Notes: a model not told the origin generated them from the sequence alone. 64,000 bases of DNA from Robiginitalea biformata HTCC2501 (GCF_000024125.1 NC_013222.1:2931501-2995500); one strand, 5' to 3'. Positions 33,720-42,822 are shown, counted from the stretch's first letter. Translations and numbers: made by a program.

Positions 33720-34787
33720 ATGCAAAATAAACCACAGCACGTTGCAGGAATTCCGGGAACGGAAATCCGGTTAGAAGGCGCCACCTGGGGGTACTTCGCG
33801 GGCACCTCCTACCTGGGGTTGCAGACGCTGCCCGCCTTCACTGACCTGGTTGCCGATGCCACCCGCCGCCTGGGCACCCATTGGGGGGCTTCCAGGGAAG
33901 GGCCTGTTGCACCGGCCATCTACGAAGAAGCCGAAAAGCAAATCGCGCGCTGGACCGGGAGTGAAGCGGCCTGTAGTGTGTCGTCCGGCTTCCTGGCCGG
34001 CCGGCTCCTGGCCGATGCCTTCGCCGGTACGGCTTTCCAGTGCGTCTATCACCCCGCCTGCCACGCCGCCCTTATGCCTGCAGGCGCCGAAAGGGCGCGC
34101 GATTTGAAGCACATGGTCCGGCAACTGGACGAAGCCCGGAACAATGGCGAGGCCCAACCCGTTTTGTTCACCGACACCATCGATTTTTCCAGGGGTCCTG
34201 AACTGGTTTTCAGGCAGTTGGAAGGAATCGACCTGTCCGGGGTCATCCTGGTTGCCGACGACTCCCACGGATTTGGGGTCCTCGGGCCTGACGGGGCCGG
34301 GGCTTGCAGCGATCTTGCCAGCCTGGATGCAGCCGAATTGATTGTTTGCGGGTCCCTGGGCAAGGCACTGGGTATCACGGCCGGAATTATCCTGGGCCGC
34401 TCCGAACGCATTCGGCAGTTGCGGAGACTGCCTGCCTTTGCCGGGGCCAGCCCGGCTCCGCCTGCCGGGCTGGCGGCCTTGTGTACCTCCCTGGAATCCG
34501 GGCTAATCCGGGCGCAGCGAAGCAAGTTACTCCTGAATATCCGGGACTTCCAGGGCCAGCTGGGCCACCTGCCCTTTCTTTCCGGCCTGGACGATTTCCC
34601 CGTATACCTTTTTGCCGGTTCGGGCCTGGCTTCCTTCCTGGCATCCCAACAGATCCTTGTCTCGCATTTTCGCTATTCGGCAGAAAGCTCCGGAGCTCCC
34701 GGAAGGATTGTGCTTACTGCTGCCCACACCCCTGTCCAGCTTGAGAGGTTGGCAAAGCACCTCAGTCAATTTCCGGATACACAATAA
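33720..34787 (+). CDS. PLP enzyme of the alpha-oxoamine-synthase fold type
   Basis: The protein has 355 residues of fold type I. It opens with GYFAGTSYLGLQTLPAF and GTHWGASREGP, like 8-amino-7-oxononanoate synthase (BioF) and 2-amino-3-ketobutyrate ligase. The PLP aspartate and histidine are in VADDSHGFGVLG, and the lysine is in CGSLGKALGI. It is shorter than BioF (about 385) and no other biotin gene is near. Pairing with a dipeptide epimerase suggests a role in amino acid or muropeptide metabolism instead. The reaction cannot be fixed from sequence. Confidence 0.8.
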   Translation: MQNKPQHVAGIPGTEIRLEGATWGYFAGTSYLGLQTLPAFTDLVADATRRLGTHWGASREGPVAPAIYEEAEKQIARWTGSEAACSVSSGFLAGRLLADAFAGTAFQCVYHPACHAALMPAGAERARDLKHMVRQLDEARNNGEAQPVLFTDTIDFSRGPELVFRQLEGIDLSGVILVADDSHGFGVLGPDGAGACSDLASLDAAELIVCGSLGKALGITAGIILGRSERIRQLRRLPAFAGASPAPPAGLAALCTSLESGLIRAQRSKLLLNIRDFQGQLGHLPFLSGLDDFPVYLFAGSGLASFLASQQILVSHFRYSAESSGAPGRIVLTAAHTPVQLERLAKHLSQFPDTQ

Positions 34788-34897
34788 TTTAGCAATATAA
34801 TTTGCGAACCGGTAGGAATTACACGGTATTTCTATGGCTTTATCAAAAAAATATGTATCTTTTTAACACTTTATTAGCACTTCAACATATTAGAGCC

Positions 34898-35338
34898 ATG
34901 AAAAAAGTTCTCGGAATCGTTTTTTTGTTCGCTGTTTTTCTATCCGCTGTATCCATGAGTACCGCCCCCCCGGAAAGCCTGCACAGCCTGGAGGGGACCT
35001 GGGAACTCCAAAGTTTCTGCAATTATGCAGATAACGAGCCGGACACAATCAGCCTGGAAGAGGGGTACAGGCAGGTAAAAATGTATTACAATGGCAAGGT
35101 CATGTGGTCCCGAACGGACCCCAGTGATACGATTGGCCGTTTCGGGTTTGGTTCCTATAAGATCACCTCAAACGAATTGATAGAAGACATCGAATACGGG
35201 GACCATTACTTTATGGCCAACCTCGGGCCCATGCAATTCCGGTTCCGGTTGGTCCTTGACGACAATTCCTATAGCCAGATTACCCTGGATGAAGAAGGCA
35301 ACCCGACGTTTTCCGAAAACTACAAACGCATTGATTGA
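34898..35338 (+). CDS. Small secreted lipocalin-like protein
   Basis: The ATG at 34898 (MKKVLGIVFLFAVFLSAVSMSTA) gives 146 residues with a signal peptide. The mature domain starts LEGTWELQSFCNYAD and has regularly spaced beta-strands (QVKMYYNGKVMWSR, GSYKITSNELIEDIEYG, FRFRLVLDDNSYSQITLDEEG). The G-x-W opening followed by an eight-strand pattern is lipocalin-like. I do not recognise a named family beyond that. An AT-rich leader precedes it, so it is probably transcribed on its own. Confidence 0.75.
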   Translation: MKKVLGIVFLFAVFLSAVSMSTAPPESLHSLEGTWELQSFCNYADNEPDTISLEEGYRQVKMYYNGKVMWSRTDPSDTIGRFGFGSYKITSNELIEDIEYGDHYFMANLGPMQFRFRLVLDDNSYSQITLDEEGNPTFSENYKRID

Positions 35339-35359
35339 TCAGCAGATCAGGTATATTTG
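35331..35359 (+). promoter_or_regulatory. Promoter-like element facing into trxB
   Basis: TTG (35331-35333), an 18-base spacer and TATATTTG (35352-35359) resemble a Bacteroidota promoter on the plus strand. No plus-strand gene follows; the transcript would run through a hairpin at 35374 and then antisense to trxB. Confidence 0.35.
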
Positions 35360-35373
35360 AATTAGCTGATGGG

Positions 35374-35404
35374 AATCCCGGAGCGCCGACGGTGCTTCGG
35401 GATT
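35374..35404. terminator. Convergent terminator hairpin
   Basis: Arms AATCCCGGAGC and GCTTCGGGATT pair with one G-T wobble around a nine-base loop. It lies between the convergent lipocalin-like gene and trxB, 28 bases after the trxB stop, with no strong T-run on either side. Confidence 0.55.
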
Positions 35405-35432
35405 TCAATTTACAGCAGGCCCGGGAAGCCGG

Positions 35433-36410
35433 CTATTGCTGTTCCACTTCCTCCCCTTCGCCCGCTTCAACCTCGGAGAGATAGCGCTCAGCATCCAGGG
35501 CAGCCATACACCCCGTCCCGGCCGCAGTTACGGCCTGGCGGTATTCTTTGTCCTGTACATCCCCGCTGGCAAAGACACCCGGCTTGTTGGTCCGGGTAGA
35601 TTTGCCATGGGTGACGATGTATCCGGTAGCGTCCATATCGAGCTGTCCCTTGAAAATATCTGTATTCGGTTTGTGCCCGATCGCTATAAACAGCCCGGTA
35701 ATGGCAACTTCTTCTTTTTCCCCTGTCTGGTTGTTGACCATGCGCAGGCCTTCCACCACCTGATCCCCGAGTACCTCGTCAACTTCCGTATTGAAGCGTA
35801 TATCGATGTTTTCCAGGCTCATCACCCGGTTTTGCATGGCCTTGGATGCCCGGAAATGGTCTTTCCGGACCAGCATGGTGACCTTGTTGCAAATTTTGGC
35901 CAGATAGGACGCCTCCTCAGCTGCGGTATCCCCGCCCCCGACAATTGCCACATCCTGACCTTTGTAAAAGAAGCCGTCACACACGGCGCAGGCCGAGACG
36001 CCGCCACCCCGCAAGCGCTGTTCACTCGGGATATTCAGGTATTTGGCCGATGCACCGGTAGAAATTATCACCGTTTCAGCTTCAACAACCTTGTCGTCGT
36101 CGATGGTTACCCGGTGGATTCCCCCGGGTTCGTCGCTGAATTCCACGGCCGTTGCTATGCCGATACGCACATCTGTCCCGAATCGCTCAGCCTGTTGTTG
36201 TAATTGCACCATCATGGTAGGCCCGTCCACCCCATCCGGGTAGCCCGGGAAATTCTCTACTTCCGTGGTGGTGGTAAGCTGTCCCCCGGGCTCCATCCCC
36301 GTATATACCACGGGCTTCAGGTCTGCCCGCGCGGCGTAAATGGCTGCGGTATACCCGGCGGGCCCGCTGCCCAGTATCAGCGTTTTGATGCGTTCGATGC
36401 TTTCAGACAT
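35433..36410 (-). CDS. trxB: Thioredoxin-disulfide reductase
   Basis: The protein has 325 residues. The FAD-binding site is ILGSGPAGYTAAIYAARA, with GGQL following. The redox-active pair is CAVC at residues 141-144, followed by DGFF. The NADPH site is IVGGGDTAAEEASYL. FASGDVQD and YRQAVTAAGTGCMAALDAERYL close the FAD domain. It transfers electrons from NADPH to thioredoxin in the cytosol. The C-terminal tail is acidic (EVEAGEGEEVEQQ). It has its own promoter region upstream. Confidence 0.97.
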   Translation of the reverse strand: MSESIERIKTLILGSGPAGYTAAIYAARADLKPVVYTGMEPGGQLTTTTEVENFPGYPDGVDGPTMMVQLQQQAERFGTDVRIGIATAVEFSDEPGGIHRVTIDDDKVVEAETVIISTGASAKYLNIPSEQRLRGGGVSACAVCDGFFYKGQDVAIVGGGDTAAEEASYLAKICNKVTMLVRKDHFRASKAMQNRVMSLENIDIRFNTEVDEVLGDQVVEGLRMVNNQTGEKEEVAITGLFIAIGHKPNTDIFKGQLDMDATGYIVTHGKSTRTNKPGVFASGDVQDKEYRQAVTAAGTGCMAALDAERYLSEVEAGEGEEVEQQ

Positions 36411-36450
36411 ATCTCGGCGTGTATTTAAAATGCTTAAATTGTTTGCAATG

Positions 36451-36458
36451 CAAAAGTA
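36451..36458 (-). promoter_or_regulatory. -7 element of trxB
   Basis: On the minus strand the sequence reads TACTTTTG followed by CA, matching TAnnTTTG, 40 bases before the trxB start. A -33 TTTG at the usual distance is not clear. The rest of 36411-36626 holds a CGGC-AAAA-GCCG hairpin (36511-36522) and the tandem repeat listed below. Confidence 0.5.
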
Positions 36459-36564
36459 GGTTTTTAAGGCCGTTCCTTACAGGGCAAGTTATCAAAAGTT
36501 TATCAACGCACGGCAAAAGCCGCGCAGTGCCATCGCTTCGCTGCGTGCCGTCAGGCCATTGCAT

Positions 36565-36603
36565 CCCGACGGGCCGCCCCGACGGGCCGCCCCGACGGGC
36601 CGC
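36565..36603. repeat. 13-bp tandem repeat, three perfect copies
   Basis: The unit CCCGACGGGCCGC is repeated exactly at 36565, 36578 and 36591. It lies 23 bases after the stop of the cusB-like gene on the minus strand, in the gap before trxB. The unit contains the self-complementary core CCCGACGGG, so several hairpin registers are possible. Confidence 0.9.
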
Positions 36604-36626
36604 GACGCCTCGGCAGGGGCGCTGAG

Positions 36627-38366
36627 TTACAGCGTATCGCGCACCTCCCCGCAGGTGAGCATTGCGTCTCCAAAGTACGGGTTTCGGATCGATTCCTGTT
36701 TACTGAGCCAGTAAGCCCCCCGGTTCTCGTCGGCCATCGGGCAGAACTGGACAAATAACGTGCCGGGCAGGTCGGACACCCCGCTGGCCAGGGCCACCAT
36801 CCGTTCAGACAACCCGATAAACCGCTCCCGCTTGCCGTCCACATCCGTTGCGGCACCCAGCTCCCGGAAATCGCCCCGGAGGCCCGAAAGGCCTTCGCCA
36901 GCACTTTTCAACAAGCCGGCTGCATGGGCCGCGGCCCGTGCCGCCTTATCGTTATCCGAGGCAACCAGGGCGTCTTTGAGCTCCAGATAAGCGGAAAGCA
37001 CCTCCCGGAACACGGCCTGGTCTGCCTGCGGCAGTTTCGGACCGGGTTGGCCGGTGCCGGAACTCACATTGGCCGCCATACCATCCTCGGACCCCATATC
37101 CCCGTGGTCATGCATTTTACCCATCGGCTCGCTTTCCGGGTTCATCATGGATTTCTTACCCTGTAGTTGCGCCGCGGCATCCAGGGTGAAAGTCCCGTTA
37201 ACCACTACTACCTCGCCGGGTAGCAGGCCGTCAAGGACCCGGTATCCCCCCGGGAGGGCGGTCCCAAGGTGCACTTCCCGCATTTCGAAAACGGGTCGGG
37301 AGGCATCCGGTTTTACGTAGACAATGGACCGTTCCCCGGTCCAGAGAACCGCAGATTGCGGGACCACCAGGCCTTCCCCGGCGGCTTCGCCCGAGACTTC
37401 CAGTTCCGCCCGGACAAACATTCCGGGTTTCAGCTCACCCCCGGAGTTGTCGATCGTAGCGCGCACCACAGCCGTACGGGTGGTACTGTTGAGGATTGGG
37501 CTGATGAATTGGATCGGGGCCCGGAATTCGCGCCCTTCAAGGGCCCCGGCACGGATAGTCAGCTCCTGGCCGGTTTTCAGAGCGGCGAGCTGGTTCTCGT
37601 AGGCGTCAAACTCCACCCATACCGTCCCCAGGTCGGCAATCCGGAACAGGGGCTCCCCTTTCCGAACGTAGTCCCCGGCTGCAACGTCAATTTGAGAAAC
37701 TGTTCCCGAGACATCCGAAAATACCGGAAAATACTCCTGTACCTCCCCGGATTCCTCAATTTGCCGGATACGCTCCCCGGAGAGCTTCCAGAGCTCCAGT
37801 TTTTTGCGTACGGCCTGGTATAATTGGGGCTGGGTCTCCTTCAGGCGGGCGGCGGTGAGGAGTTCCTGTTGGGCCGCGACCAGGTCCGGGGCATACAGGG
37901 TGGCCAGGCGCTGCCCCTTGCGAACCGGTTCGCCTTCGTAGTTGATGGAAAGCGTTTCGATCCGGCCGTCGAAATAAGCCGATTGCGTTGCGATTTTCTT
38001 TTCGTTGGCCTCAATGGTACCCGACAGCGTCAGGACCCGGTTTCCGGATTCGGTGTCGCCCAGGCGGATCGTCTGTACATCGGCAAGGGCCAGGGCATTT
38101 TCGGTCAACCTAAGCTGTCCGGGAGCCAGGCCATCTGCTCCGGAGTCGGCCGGAATCAGGTCCATACCGCAAATGGGGCAACTCCCGGGTTCCGGCTGCA
38201 GGATTTGCGGGTGCATGGAGCAGGTCCACATTTGGTCCGCATCGGCCTGGGTATGGTTGTGCTCCCCGGTTGCATTCATCGCGTCGCCCGGTCCGGAGAA
38301 TATAAAATACCCGAGCAGGAGTCCTGCCGCAAGGGCCAATCCAATCCATAAATATGACTTTTTCAT
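36627..38366 (-). CDS. cusB: CusB-like RND adaptor with metal-binding and DUF3347 domains
   Basis: The protein has 579 residues. One N-terminal span (residues 5-23) is followed by a histidine-rich stretch (GEHNHTQADAD) and a heavy-metal-binding zinc-ribbon-like domain, WTCSMHPQ...CPICGMDL. The membrane-fusion core (hairpin, lipoyl and beta-barrel; VFSDVSGTVSQIDVAAGDYV and TVWVEFDAYENQLAAL) follows to about residue 420. Residues from about 460 are a DUF3347 domain (QFCPMAD...RNPYFGD..L.CG.V). It links CusA to the outer-membrane channel. It is the last gene of the copper island, separated from cusA by six other genes. Confidence 0.92.
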   Translation of the reverse strand: MKKSYLWIGLALAAGLLLGYFIFSGPGDAMNATGEHNHTQADADQMWTCSMHPQILQPEPGSCPICGMDLIPADSGADGLAPGQLRLTENALALADVQTIRLGDTESGNRVLTLSGTIEANEKKIATQSAYFDGRIETLSINYEGEPVRKGQRLATLYAPDLVAAQQELLTAARLKETQPQLYQAVRKKLELWKLSGERIRQIEESGEVQEYFPVFSDVSGTVSQIDVAAGDYVRKGEPLFRIADLGTVWVEFDAYENQLAALKTGQELTIRAGALEGREFRAPIQFISPILNSTTRTAVVRATIDNSGGELKPGMFVRAELEVSGEAAGEGLVVPQSAVLWTGERSIVYVKPDASRPVFEMREVHLGTALPGGYRVLDGLLPGEVVVVNGTFTLDAAAQLQGKKSMMNPESEPMGKMHDHGDMGSEDGMAANVSSGTGQPGPKLPQADQAVFREVLSAYLELKDALVASDNDKAARAAAHAAGLLKSAGEGLSGLRGDFRELGAATDVDGKRERFIGLSERMVALASGVSDLPGTLFVQFCPMADENRGAYWLSKQESIRNPYFGDAMLTCGEVRDTL

Positions 38367-39088
38367 GATGTGCGTTTTTTCTTGATTAAGTTGCGCTGGA
38401 TCCGCCGCACGGTTGGCGAACTGATAAACCAGAGCGTAAACCCACTGAGTACCGTGATCAGGCCGAAAAGGGAAAAAGCCCGCAGCAGGGTCGTATTAAA
38501 ATTATCCCGGGTCTGGTAGTCCATCGTATGGGTCATCCAGAGAAAATCGAACCAGCGCCAGTTTCGGTGGCGAACGGTCTGGAAGGCCCCGTTGGCAACG
38601 GCCACATACGCCTTCAGGTTTTCCGGAGACCGGTAGGCAACCTCATAGGCCGGTAGCGGGCGCCCCCTGTACTCGTGGTGGGGGCCCACGCTGTCGATGC
38701 GGCGGACCCCCGCCACCTCCAGGCCGGGAAGCATCTCCCGTTCGGCAACCAGGAGTGCTTCCTCCCGGGATATCCCGGGCTTTGCCTCCCCGGTCCGGGC
38801 ATGGTACAGGGATTGATTATTGACCCAGTAAAAGGGCTCACCCCCGATATCCAGCAGCCGGAGGGTTGCAATGGGTTCCCCGATGCCCAGCTGGTCGGAA
38901 GCGAGCAACCCCGTGAAGGCCGTTTGTTTCGGTTCCATATTCCTGAAGTGGTCCCCGTGGATCTCGTCCAGGTCCGTCCAGGAAAAGTACATGCCGCTGA
39001 TAGTCCACATCAGGAATTGTACCCCCAGCAGGATCCCGAGGTACCGGTGGGCCAGCCTGAATTTTCTCGCTGTTTTTCTGTTAACCAT
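38363..39088 (-). CDS. PepSY-domain membrane protein
   Basis: The protein has 241 residues, with N-terminal span RYLGILLGVQFLMWTISGMYFSW and a C-terminal span (FSLFGLITVLSGFTLWFI) near residue 210. The periplasmic part between them has a PepSY fold (ISREEALLVAEREMLPG, YEVAYRSPENLKAYVAVANG). The motif RHRNWRWFDFLWMTHTMDYQ is typical of PepSY-associated proteins. Such proteins are linked with metal homeostasis, including iron and copper. The 3' end overlaps cusB by four bases (ATGA), implying translational coupling. Confidence 0.88.
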   Translation of the reverse strand: MVNRKTARKFRLAHRYLGILLGVQFLMWTISGMYFSWTDLDEIHGDHFRNMEPKQTAFTGLLASDQLGIGEPIATLRLLDIGGEPFYWVNNQSLYHARTGEAKPGISREEALLVAEREMLPGLEVAGVRRIDSVGPHHEYRGRPLPAYEVAYRSPENLKAYVAVANGAFQTVRHRNWRWFDFLWMTHTMDYQTRDNFNTTLLRAFSLFGLITVLSGFTLWFISSPTVRRIQRNLIKKKRTS

Positions 39089-39092
39089 AGAA

Positions 39093-41600
39093 TCAATTTA
39101 TACGCGCAGCCCGAAGCCGCAATGCATTTGCAATTACCGAAACCGAGCTGAAACTCATGGCGGCAGCGGCTATCATCGGGGATAAGAGGATGCCGAAAAA
39201 CGGAAACAGGACACCGGCCGCCACCGGGACGCCTATCGTGTTGTACACCAGGGCAAAAAATAGGTTCTCCCGGATATTCCGCATGACTTTTTTACTGAGC
39301 TTCCGGGCTTTAACAATGCCGCTCAGGTCTCCATCCACCAGGGTGACCCCGGCGCTTTCAATTGCCACGTCCGTGCCTGTGCCCATGGCGATGCCCACAT
39401 CGGCTTTTGCCAGGGCCGGGGCATCGTTGATCCCATCCCCGGCCATGGCCACTACTTTTCCATCCCGCTTGAGTCGCTCCACTTCGGATAGTTTGTCTTC
39501 GGGGAGCATGCCGGCGCGGAATTCCGCAATACCCAGTTCAGCCGCTACAGCCCGCGCTGTCCGCTCGTTGTCCCCAGTGAGCATATGCACGGCCATCCCC
39601 CCCTGGCGGAGCTGGTCGAGGGCTGTACGGGTTTCATCCTTAATCCGGTCGCCCAGGGCCACGAGGCCGATGACCTCCCCATCTGCAGAGAGGAAGGATA
39701 CGGTTTTGCCCTGGTCCTGGTATTCCCGGGCCTTCTCCTCGAGGACGGCGGGAATCCCGGCTCCCCGCTCCTCCATCAGGCTGGCATTGCCCAGGGCGAG
39801 GGACTGCTTGCCGACCATGCCGGTGACCCCTTTCCCGGTAACCGACTCGAATTGCTCCGGCTCCTGGATCGGAACGCCTTTTTGCTCCGCGTGTGCTACC
39901 ATGGCGCGGGCCAGGGGGTGTTCGCTTTGCTGGTTCAGGGATGCGACCAATTCCAATACTTTCTCCCCGGGAACCCCGTCCGGGACCCCTTCCACCCCCT
40001 CAACGGAAGGCCGGCCCTCGGTTAACGTCCCGGTCTTGTCCACAATCAGCGTATCCACCCTGGCAAGGGTTTCCAGGGCGGCTGCCTCACGGATCAATAC
40101 CCCGTTCTGGGCCCCTTTTCCGACCCCGACCATTACAGACATCGGGGTAGCCAGGCCAAGGGCACAAGGGCAGGCTATGATCAGGACCGCTATGCCATTG
40201 ACAAGCCCATACACATAGGCTGGCTCCGGGCCCCAAATTGCCCAGACCACAAAGGTAATGACGGCGATCACCACCACGGCCGGGACAAAATATGCCGAAA
40301 CCCGGTCTGCCACGTTCTGGATGGGGGCGCGGCTGCGACTGGCCTCATTGACCAGGCGGATGATCTGGGACAGGAGCGTATCGGAACCTATTTTTTCGGC
40401 CTCCATCAGGAAGGATCGGTTTCCGTTCAAAGTACCGCTTCGCAAGGAATCGCCTGCGGATTTATCCACCGGGATGGGTTCCCCGGTGATCATGGACTCG
40501 TCCACGGTGGTTTCCCCTTTAGTGAGCGTGCCATCTACCGGAATCTTCTCCCCGGGTTTTACCCTCAGGATATCCCCTATTTCGATTTCCTCTACCGGGA
40601 TTTCTTCTTCTTTTCCATCCCGAACACGTACGGCTTTCCCGGGGGCGAGCTTTAATAGCTCCCTGACGGCGGAATTCGTTTTGCGGTGGGCGCGTGCTTC
40701 GAGCACCTGACCGAGGAGTACCAGGGTCAGGATGACGGTGGCAGCCTCAAAATATACATGGACCTCTCCGGAATCCGTCTTGAACTGCTCCGGGAAGAAC
40801 CCGGGAAAAAGCAACCCGAAAACGCTGAATAGCCAGGCGATCCCCGCCCCGATACCAATCAGGGTAAACATATTCAGGTTCCAGTATCGGACCGACCGGT
40901 ACGCCCGGGTAAAGAACATCCAGGTAGCGTAGAAAACCACGGGGATTGAGAGGACCATCTGCAACCAATTCCAGTATTTCCGGTCCATCCAGTTATAGAT
41001 TGGGTTTCCGGGCACCATCTCCGACATGGCGATCAGGAATATCGGCAGGGTGAAACCCAGTGCCACCCAAAATTTCCGCAACAACCGCTGATACACCTTT
41101 TCCTCCGCACTGGCCTCAGGTTCCACGGGAACGAGTTCCATGCCGCAAATCGGACAACTCCCCGGCGTATCCTGACGGATTTCCGGATGCATCGGACAGG
41201 TATATCCGCTAGCCTGCCGGCTTGCCGAACCGGGTTGCTCCACAAGGTCCATACCGCAAACCGGACAATCCCCCGGGGCATCGTAGGTCTTATCCCCCTC
41301 GCATTGCATCGGGCAGTAATAGGTGCCATTCCCCGAATCCCGGTTGCTGCCGGTACCGGTTGAAGCCTCCCGTCCTGCGGTGCCCGGTTTTTCCCCGGGC
41401 AGGTGGATGCTGTACCTGCTTCCGGCCAGGGCCTCCCGGAATTCCCCGATGTCGATATGCGAATCCATCTCGACCTCCGCAACTCCGGCATCCAGGTCTA
41501 CGGTAACCCCGCGGACGCCGGCTACCGACTCCAGGGCTTCCCGGACGTGGTTCTGGCATCCGGTGCAACTCATCCCGTGTATGTGATACGTGTGTTTCAT
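39093..41600 (-). CDS. copA: Copper-exporting P1B-type ATPase
   Basis: The protein has 835 residues. An HMA domain carries MSCTGC (Cys12, Cys15). Two heavy-metal-binding zinc-ribbon-like domains follow at about 95-160 (CPMQCE...CPVCGMDL and CPMHPE...CPICGMEL). Eight spans, the CPC ion site IACPCALGLATP, the phosphorylation site DKTGTLTEG, and the nucleotide-domain motifs SEHPLA and GDGINDAPALA are all visible. It exports Cu+ (or Ag+) from the cytosol. The extra ribbons are typical of Bacteroidota copper ATPases. It is followed by the PepSY gene after four bases. Confidence 0.96.
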   Translation of the reverse strand: MKHTYHIHGMSCTGCQNHVREALESVAGVRGVTVDLDAGVAEVEMDSHIDIGEFREALAGSRYSIHLPGEKPGTAGREASTGTGSNRDSGNGTYYCPMQCEGDKTYDAPGDCPVCGMDLVEQPGSASRQASGYTCPMHPEIRQDTPGSCPICGMELVPVEPEASAEEKVYQRLLRKFWVALGFTLPIFLIAMSEMVPGNPIYNWMDRKYWNWLQMVLSIPVVFYATWMFFTRAYRSVRYWNLNMFTLIGIGAGIAWLFSVFGLLFPGFFPEQFKTDSGEVHVYFEAATVILTLVLLGQVLEARAHRKTNSAVRELLKLAPGKAVRVRDGKEEEIPVEEIEIGDILRVKPGEKIPVDGTLTKGETTVDESMITGEPIPVDKSAGDSLRSGTLNGNRSFLMEAEKIGSDTLLSQIIRLVNEASRSRAPIQNVADRVSAYFVPAVVVIAVITFVVWAIWGPEPAYVYGLVNGIAVLIIACPCALGLATPMSVMVGVGKGAQNGVLIREAAALETLARVDTLIVDKTGTLTEGRPSVEGVEGVPDGVPGEKVLELVASLNQQSEHPLARAMVAHAEQKGVPIQEPEQFESVTGKGVTGMVGKQSLALGNASLMEERGAGIPAVLEEKAREYQDQGKTVSFLSADGEVIGLVALGDRIKDETRTALDQLRQGGMAVHMLTGDNERTARAVAAELGIAEFRAGMLPEDKLSEVERLKRDGKVVAMAGDGINDAPALAKADVGIAMGTGTDVAIESAGVTLVDGDLSGIVKARKLSKKVMRNIRENLFFALVYNTIGVPVAAGVLFPFFGILLSPMIAAAAMSFSSVSVIANALRLRAARIN

Positions 41601-41676
41601 AGTTTTTGACTTACTGATTTACGACACAAATATCGCAAGCGGTCTGTCCGGGGGTTTTCATCCTGATGGATCATTT

Positions 41677-42234
41677 TTATACAATTTTGTCCCATTCACT
41701 CCGGGGCGGATCCAACAACTTCCTGTAGGACCCCATGGACATGCCCGTAACCGACTTGAACTGGCGAGCCAGATGGCTGCTGCTCGAATAATCCAGTGCA
41801 TAGGCAATCTGCGTAAAATCCATCTGCCCCATCTGAATCAGTTCCTTGACTTTCTCAATCCTGAGGCGAATCCAGTACTTTTCGACAGTGATTCCCTCAC
41901 GACGGCTGAAAACCTTACTTATCATAGAATAGTCCCGCCCCGTGCGGGAAGCGATAAAGGAAGACAGCGACCCAAGCGGCACCAGGGTTTCATGCAGAGC
42001 CGTTACGAGCAAGGCTTTAACCTCTTCCACCAATACCGCCCCGGCCTCCCCGATCCGTTGGAACCCGTGCGTTTCCAGTATCCGGTCGATGCGATCAAAA
42101 TCGGCCTCGTAGCCGGGGGGAAATTCAAGTTCCCCCAACCGAATGGAAATCAAGGGGATGCCCGCTTTTTCCAGCGTATCTGCCAGCACCGATTTACACC
42201 GGTCGCATACCATGTTCTTAACCCGGATCTTCAC
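41677..42234 (-). CDS. AraC-family regulator with N-terminal CxxC
   Basis: The protein has 185 residues, short for the family. The N-terminus MKIRVKNMVCDRCK (Cys10, Cys13) resembles the metal loop of an HMA domain, followed by a ferredoxin-like strand order (SIRLGELEFPP). The C-terminal AraC DNA-binding domain has two helix-turn-helix motifs (FIASRTGRDYSMISKVFSRREG and FTQIAYALDYSSSSHLARQFKSVTG). It lies inside the copper island between copA and the DUF3347 lipoprotein. I infer it senses copper through the cysteines and controls the island; this is not shown directly. Confidence 0.85.
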   Translation of the reverse strand: MKIRVKNMVCDRCKSVLADTLEKAGIPLISIRLGELEFPPGYEADFDRIDRILETHGFQRIGEAGAVLVEEVKALLVTALHETLVPLGSLSSFIASRTGRDYSMISKVFSRREGITVEKYWIRLRIEKVKELIQMGQMDFTQIAYALDYSSSSHLARQFKSVTGMSMGSYRKLLDPPRSEWDKIV

Positions 42235-42264
42235 CTGTCTCCCTTTAGTACCTTTCAGGATACC

Positions 42265-42822
42265 CTACAGGGCAACCAGTTTGTCCTCCACCTTCCCGCA
42301 TTTGAGCATCCTGTCACCAAAATAGGGATTGCGGATTTCCTCTTTGTCGGAAAACCAAAAGCCTCCCTCGTCGTTGAAGGCCATCGGGCAGAATTGTTTA
42401 TAGACCGCACCCTCGCTGATATGGTCCCGCAGAATGGGTTCCAGCTTCTCATTAAGCTTTAAAAAGCTGGCCCGTTGCCCGTCAATTCCATCGGCAGACA
42501 AAAAGGCTTCAATTTCGGCGGTGACGATCTCGTTCTCAAACCCGGGTACCCGGCCCATGTCCGCAGCAGCGGCTTTGGCCGCATCCGGGTTGCCGGCTAC
42601 CAAAGCATCCTTTAACTTCAGGTAGGAGGCAAATACCTGCTGGGTAGCGTCTTCCTCAAACGCGATACGGGCTGTTTCCTTTACCTCAGTTTTTGCGGTT
42701 CCGGACCCTGTTGTTTCCGGGGAAGGATTCGCCTCTTTTTCACCTTTACAGGATAACATTAAAGAGATGACTGCCAGCGGCATCAGGGTTTTCTCCAATC
42801 GTTTAAATGGGTTCCTTTTCAT
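42265..42822 (-). CDS. DUF3347 copper-associated lipoprotein
   Basis: The protein has 185 residues with a lipoprotein-like signal (LAVISLMLSC). The single DUF3347 domain has the same core as the CusB C-terminus: SYLKLKDALVAG, then QFCPMAFNDEGGFWFS, IRNPYFGDRMLKCGKV. The cysteine-methionine block suggests Cu+ binding. It may serve as a periplasmic copper chaperone in the role CusF has in Proteobacteria, since no CusF gene is present. It is co-transcribed with the TolC-like gene. Confidence 0.88.
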   Translation of the reverse strand: MKRNPFKRLEKTLMPLAVISLMLSCKGEKEANPSPETTGSGTAKTEVKETARIAFEEDATQQVFASYLKLKDALVAGNPDAAKAAAADMGRVPGFENEIVTAEIEAFLSADGIDGQRASFLKLNEKLEPILRDHISEGAVYKQFCPMAFNDEGGFWFSDKEEIRNPYFGDRMLKCGKVEDKLVAL

